From: Janthinobacterium sp051380735
GTDB lineage: Bacteria > Pseudomonadota > Gammaproteobacteria > Burkholderiales > Burkholderiaceae_D
Direction of reading: 5' to 3'
NCBI RefSeq assembly: GCF_051380735.1
Contig: NZ_JBNYXQ010000003.1
Location: forward strand, 62,001 to 126,000
DNA length: 64,000 nt
Under the pieces are notes generated by a model, which was given only the letters and a program-made list of their open reading frames with translations, was not told the origin of the DNA and made no database searches. Shown piece after piece: positions 60,442-64,000 of the stretch (position 1 is the stretch's first letter; every line of letters starts with the position of its first letter). A program made the translations under genes and the position numbers.

Positions 60442-61479
60442 ATGCTGTTGAAAATAGGCGAGCTGGCCAGGCTGACCGGCCTGACCGTGCGCACCCTGCA
60501 CCACTACGACAGCATCGGCCTGCTCTCGCCTTCGGCGCGCACGCAGGCCGGCTACCGCCTGTACCAGCACGGCGACATGGCCCGGCTGCACCGGATCATG
60601 GCGCTGCGCAAGTTCGGGCTGCCGCTGGCCGAGATCGCAACTTCACTGGCCAGTTCCGACTTGCCCCTGTCCGGCATCGTGGCAAAACAGATCGCCATGC
60701 TGGACCAGCAACTGGCGCAGGCAAGCCGGCTGCGCACGCGCCTGCTGGTGCTGCAAACGCAGCTGGAACAGGGACAGGAACCGGAACTGGCCGAATGGCT
60801 GACCACGATGGAGCAGATGACCATGTACGACAAATATTTTACGCAGGAAGAAGTGCGGCAATTGCCGATGTTGAATGACGCGGCAGCGGAACAGGAATGG
60901 CAAACCCTGGTGGCCCGCGTGCGGGCGCTGATGGATACGGGTGCCGCTGCCACCTCGGCCGAAGCGCAGGCGCTGGGTACCGAATGGATGGTCAAGCTGG
61001 TGCGCGACACCAGCGCCCACCCCGGCCTGTTTGCGCGCCTCGATACCATGCACGGGCAGGAGCCGGGCATGCAGGCCAGAACCGGCATCGACGCGCAGCT
61101 GATGCGCTTCGTGACCAGTGCATTTGGCGCCTCGCGCATCGCCCTGTACCGGCCTTTTCTCGACGACGCCGAGTATGCGTATTTGCAGGCCAATTACGGC
61201 AGGCGCGCCAGTCAGTGGCCGGCCCTGATCGCCGCCGTGCGCGCGGCTTTTGACAAGCAGACGCCGGCCGACGATCCGGCGGTGCTGGCACTGGCGCGGC
61301 AGTGGCGGGCGTTGTTCCAGTCGTATGCGGGCACGGCCCCCACCACGCAACTGAAATTTCGCCAGGCGCACCAGCAGGAACCGCGCCTGATGGAAGGCAG
61401 CTTTGTCACGCCGGCGCTGATAGCCTACCTGGCGCCGGCGATGGCCATCGTGGCGCATGAAAGCCGGGGCACGCTGTAG
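60442..61479 (+). CDS. MerR-family regulator with TipA-like C-terminal domain
   Basis: A 345-residue regulator. Residues 1-~70 are the MerR HTH (KIGELARLTGLTVRTLHHYD, SARTQAGYRLY), then a long coiled dimerisation helix (AKQIAMLDQQLAQASRLRTR), then a TipAS-like helical effector domain (TMEQMTMYDKYFTQEEVRQL, DTSAHPGLFARLDTMHG) present in two related parts. TipA-type domains bind hydrophobic drugs or peptides and activate efflux. Start MLLKIGEL follows GGGAGA at 60431-60436. It is transcribed away from the sugar cluster and is not obviously tied to it. Confidence 0.85.
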   Translation: MLLKIGELARLTGLTVRTLHHYDSIGLLSPSARTQAGYRLYQHGDMARLHRIMALRKFGLPLAEIATSLASSDLPLSGIVAKQIAMLDQQLAQASRLRTRLLVLQTQLEQGQEPELAEWLTTMEQMTMYDKYFTQEEVRQLPMLNDAAAEQEWQTLVARVRALMDTGAAATSAEAQALGTEWMVKLVRDTSAHPGLFARLDTMHGQEPGMQARTGIDAQLMRFVTSAFGASRIALYRPFLDDAEYAYLQANYGRRASQWPALIAAVRAAFDKQTPADDPAVLALARQWRALFQSYAGTAPTTQLKFRQAHQQEPRLMEGSFVTPALIAYLAPAMAIVAHESRGTL

Positions 61480-61512
61480 AATCGGCGCATGTTCAACGCC
61501 TGAGGAAAATCG

Positions 61513-62595
61513 ATGCGCCGCCTTGCCCTGTTTTTGCTGTTTCTGCCCGCCATGCCGCCAGCCATGGCGGCCGACGCCTCGCTGCAAGGCGTCTGGCAGG
61601 GCACGCTGGGCGGCGCCGGTATCGTAGCCTGTTTCAACCAGCCTGGCAGCGGCTCGGACAGCAGCGGCAGCTACTACTACACCCGCTACAAGGCGCCCAT
61701 CATGCTGTCCAAGGCACAGGGCAAGACGGCGTGGAAGGAAACCGATGCGGCCAATCAGGTCACGGGCAACTGGAGCCTCAATCCACCCCAGGCGGGCAAC
61801 CTCACGGGCAGCTGGACGCATCCGAAAACCGGCAAGTCGCTGCCAGTCTCCTTGCACCTGCTGGCGGCGGCCGGCGACCCGGATCACCCCACCTGCGCCA
61901 GCGACGCCTATAACGCGGCGCTGGAAGAAATGCCGCCCCTGAAAACGTCGAAACCGAAAACCTTCGAAGGCCACCAGTACCGCAATCTCGGCGTGGCCGA
62001 TGCCATCACCGTGGAGCTGATGGCGCCAGGCGACGGCGTCACAAAAATCAATGCGCAGTTGCGCGCGGAACTGCCCGGCAACAAGGCCGCGCTGGCCGAC
62101 TACTTCGAGACGCGCCGCCAGCACCTGGGCCAGAACGGCTGGGCTGCAGAAGCGGAAGTTGACGCCGAACCGACTTACTGGTCATCGCGCTGGATCACGG
62201 TCAAGTTCTATCGCTGGCCGGCCGGCTACGGCGCCAGCGGCATCTCGATGAACTACCGCACCTGGGACCTGAAAACAGGACAGGAAGCCGATGTCTGGAC
62301 CTGGTTCGGCACGCGCGCCAGCAAGGGCGACGGCGCCGCCGACGACAAGAGCGAGCTGCCACCACGTTTGCGCCAGGCGCTGTTCAAGGATGCCGCGACA
62401 GACCCCGAGTGCAAGGGCGATTACCCGGGCAAGGGCCGCTACCATCTGTCACTCAAGCGCGAAGGCGTGTCCTTCTGGGAGGATGCACGCGGCAGCGGCT
62501 GCGAGCAGGAATTCCTGCTGCCGTATAACAAGGTCGCGCCCTTCCTGACGCCGCAGGGACGCGCCGCGCTCGGCGACCTGCTGCCTGCGCGCTGA
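61513..62595 (+). CDS. Hypothetical exported protein
   Basis: A 360-residue protein with a signal peptide (MRRLALFLLFLPAMPPAMA). The N-terminal ~110 residues form a beta-rich unit (LQGVWQGTLGGAGIVACFN, GSYYYTRYKAPIMLSK, GNLTGSWTHP); the middle (LGVADAITVELMAPGD, then a run to WSSRWITVKFYRWPAGYG) and the C-terminus (GRYHLSLKREGVSFWED ... CEQEFLLPYNKVAPFLTP) look like a second compact domain. Four cysteines may pair in the periplasm. I do not recognise a family. It starts 33 bases after the MerR gene and may share its transcript. Confidence 0.65.
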   Translation: MRRLALFLLFLPAMPPAMAADASLQGVWQGTLGGAGIVACFNQPGSGSDSSGSYYYTRYKAPIMLSKAQGKTAWKETDAANQVTGNWSLNPPQAGNLTGSWTHPKTGKSLPVSLHLLAAAGDPDHPTCASDAYNAALEEMPPLKTSKPKTFEGHQYRNLGVADAITVELMAPGDGVTKINAQLRAELPGNKAALADYFETRRQHLGQNGWAAEAEVDAEPTYWSSRWITVKFYRWPAGYGASGISMNYRTWDLKTGQEADVWTWFGTRASKGDGAADDKSELPPRLRQALFKDAATDPECKGDYPGKGRYHLSLKREGVSFWEDARGSGCEQEFLLPYNKVAPFLTPQGRAALGDLLPAR

Positions 62596-62613
62596 GCGTC
62601 GAAGATCCGCAGA

Positions 62614-62913
62614 TTATCCCGAAATGCGCGCGATGGCGATGGTATTGCGCTCGCAGTGCGCCATGGCGGCCAGGAACCCGGCAAACCACGACAATTTGTG
62701 CCAGTTGGGGCGCGGGTGCAGCAGCAGCGGCGCGGCACGCCTGGCCATCGATTTCAGGGTGTTCAGGATCGTATATCGGTGGTTCCGCACTTCCGCGTGC
62801 GAGGCCGACAACTGGCCGCCATTGGCAAACGAGGTTTCCATGGCAGCATAGCCGTGCCGCTCGATCAGGGTCAGGTCCGTGATGCCGGCGCCGATCACGG
62901 CCACTTTCGTCAT
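62614..62913 (-). pseudogene. Decayed D-amino-acid dehydrogenase (dadA-like) fragment
   Basis: A 99-codon frame that starts MTKVAVIGAGIT and then jumps to ERHGYAAMETSFANGGQLSA, AEVRNH, APLLLHPRPNWHKLSWFAGF before stopping. This is the start of DadA-type FAD oxidoreductases with about a dozen residues of the first beta-alpha unit missing, several unusual substitutions, and truncation after ~100 of the usual ~415 residues. It overlaps the HxlR gene by ATGA, so the original gene was probably in an operon with it. Not expected to be active. Confidence 0.75.
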
Positions 62914-63359
62914 GGCCGCACCTTGCGCACCTCGGTGTCGCTCACCTGCAGCACCGTGCCATCGTGCGCCACCACCTGCATGGGGCGCACAGGCAGGCCG
63001 CTCTGCTTTTCCAGCAAGGTCGAATGGGCTTCGCCGGTATCGAACAGCTGGGCCTCGCTCCACTGGCGCAAGCCCACCACCACCGGAAACAGCGCCAGGC
63101 CCCTGGGTGTCAGCACATACTCCTGATAGGCCGTGCCGTCGGACGCGGGAGCGATGCTGAAAATGCCCTCTTCCACCAGCCCCTGCAGGCGGTCGGCCAG
63201 GATATTGCGCGCCACGCCCAGGCTCTTTTGAAATTCGCCGAAGCGGCGCATGCCGTCAAAGGCGTCGCGCACCACCAGCAGTGCCCAGCGCTCGCCGACG
63301 ACGTCGAGCGCACGCGCTACCGGGCAGGGATCGGACCGCAAACTCTTGCGCTTGGCCAT
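62910..63359 (-). CDS. HxlR-family transcriptional regulator
   Basis: A 149-residue winged-helix regulator. CPVARALDVVGERWALLVVR is the diagnostic N-terminal segment (Cys followed by the G-x-K/R-W-x-x-L-I/V-L motif), then RRFGEFQKSLGVARNILADR as the recognition region and YVLTPRGLALFPVVVGLRQW as the wing and dimer helix. The N-terminal cysteine may act as a redox sensor, as in related HxlR/YodB proteins. It is divergent from the MFS gene at 63450, with 90 bases between starts. Confidence 0.88.
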   Translation of the reverse strand: MAKRKSLRSDPCPVARALDVVGERWALLVVRDAFDGMRRFGEFQKSLGVARNILADRLQGLVEEGIFSIAPASDGTAYQEYVLTPRGLALFPVVVGLRQWSEAQLFDTGEAHSTLLEKQSGLPVRPMQVVAHDGTVLQVSDTEVRKVRP

Positions 63360-63449
63360 CAGGGGTCTCCAGGAATGAGTAGTTGCATTTTAAAACTTGT
63401 CGACATAAACTCCAACTGGTTTTAATTTGAAACCATATTCAGGACACCT

Positions 63450-64000
63450 ATGCGCGATACCAACTCCCCCACCACCACTGTTTCCAAACCGCTGGTCTGG
63501 CTGTTTGCCTGTGCTGCCGCTCTGTCGGTGGCCAATGTGTATTACGCCCAGCCCCTGCTCGACACCCTGGCGCTGGAATTCGGCATGTCTGCGTCCAGCA
63601 GCGGCATGGTGATCACGGCCACCCAGGCCGGTTGCGCGCTGGCGCTGCTGCTGGTGGTGCCGCTGGGCGACATGCTGAACCGGCGCGCCCTGACCTTGCT
63701 GCAACTGGGGCTGCTGGGCATCAGCCTGGCGGCGCTGTCCTGCGCCACCTCGAGCGCCGCCCTGCTGGCCGGCATGCTGCTGGTGGGGCTGCTCGGTACG
63801 GCCATGACCCAGGGGCTGATCGCCTATGCGGCCAGCGTGGCGCCCAGCCATGAGCGTGGCCGCGTGGTCGGTACGGCCCAGGGTGGCGTGGTGATCGGCC
63901 TGCTGCTGGCGCGTACTTTGTCGGGCGTGGTGACGGATCTGGCCGGCTGGCGTGCCGTGTACCTGCTGTCGGCCAGCTTGTCGCTGGCCCTGCTGTTGCT
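63450..64000 (+). CDS. MFS transporter (drug/arabinose-efflux type), N-terminal part
   Basis: The first 183 codons of a transporter that runs off the window. Six hydrophobic segments are visible; markers are SVANVYYAQPLLDTLALEFG, PLGDMLNRRALTL (loop 2-3 motif) and SHERGRVVGTAQGGVVIGLL, which resemble the YfcJ/YdhP-type drug efflux MFS group. AGGA at 63441-63444 precedes the ATG. Divergent HxlR suggests local control. Confidence 0.85.
   Translation, partial: MRDTNSPTTTVSKPLVWLFACAAALSVANVYYAQPLLDTLALEFGMSASSSGMVITATQAGCALALLLVVPLGDMLNRRALTLLQLGLLGISLAALSCATSSAALLAGMLLVGLLGTAMTQGLIAYAASVAPSHERGRVVGTAQGGVVIGLLLARTLSGVVTDLAGWRAVYLLSASLSLALLL

Overview
The window looks like a chromosomal segment of a GC-rich betaproteobacterium of the Oxalobacteraceae (Janthinobacterium/Duganella/Massilia type). 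The basis is the gene order gyrA - serC - pheA - hisC - tyrA - aroA - cmk - rpsA - ihfB - lapA - lapB, the typical beta-proteobacterial proteins, and a tmRNA tag reading ANDNSYALAA. Genus is inference; no rRNA gene is present to test it.

Layout. 1-5.3 kb: end of a DUF58 gene, a TgpA-type transglutaminase, mltB, a small HTH protein and cysM. 5.5-9.1 kb: a cyclic-nucleotide-domain/thioredoxin-reductase-like fusion, an exported M28 peptidase and a ComEA-like protein. 9.2-25.3 kb (all minus strand): housekeeping block for heptose/UDP-sugar supply (rfaE1, UDP-glucose dehydrogenase), LPS control (lapA, lapB), ihfB, rpsA, cmk, aromatic amino acid and serine synthesis (aroA, tyrA, hisC, pheA, serC), a DUF2059 protein and gyrA. 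25.9-28.8 kb (plus strand): an OmpA-family protein, ubiG, gph and the tmRNA gene ssrA.

28.8-34.2 kb looks like an inserted segment. The last bases of ssrA and about 200 bp downstream are repeated in direct orientation at 33.96-34.19 kb. Inside are remnants of an IS4-type and an IS3-type transposase and a Fur-box-preceded iron-uptake operon (TonB receptor, DUF3325, DUF3649-like, PepSY). An MFS transporter, an unknown exported protein and a possible effector/immunity remnant follow to 37.8 kb.

37.9-44.8 kb (minus strand) is rich in signalling: a membrane diguanylate cyclase, an HD-domain alarmone-hydrolase-like protein, an EI24/CysZ-like membrane protein, and a three-gene unit of hybrid histidine kinase, unknown 138-aa protein and double-domain KaiC-like ATPase. 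45-48.2 kb: an SMP-30-like lipoprotein and a divergent SDR/LysR pair.

48.2-60.1 kb (minus strand) is a 12-gene sugar catabolic cluster: ribose-type ABC transporter, and the enzymes expected for non-phosphorylating L-fucose oxidation (aldose dehydrogenase, lactonase, an altronate-dehydratase-family two-part dehydratase in place of an enolase-type one, a 2-keto-3-deoxy-fuconate dehydrogenase-like SDR and a diketo-acid hydrolase). Two further dehydrogenases and a GntR regulator with two winged-helix segments complete it. 60.4-64 kb: a TipA-like MerR regulator, an unknown exported protein, a decayed dadA fragment, an HxlR regulator and the start of an MFS transporter.

A family of imperfect palindromes (GGGTCAGACCC...GGGTCTGACCC) is scattered between genes at 16.2, 19.6, 19.7, 28.3 and 46.0 kb. 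No CRISPR array, rRNA or tRNA gene was seen. Start codons were chosen by family alignment from memory, ribosome-binding sites and overlaps; no database search was possible.
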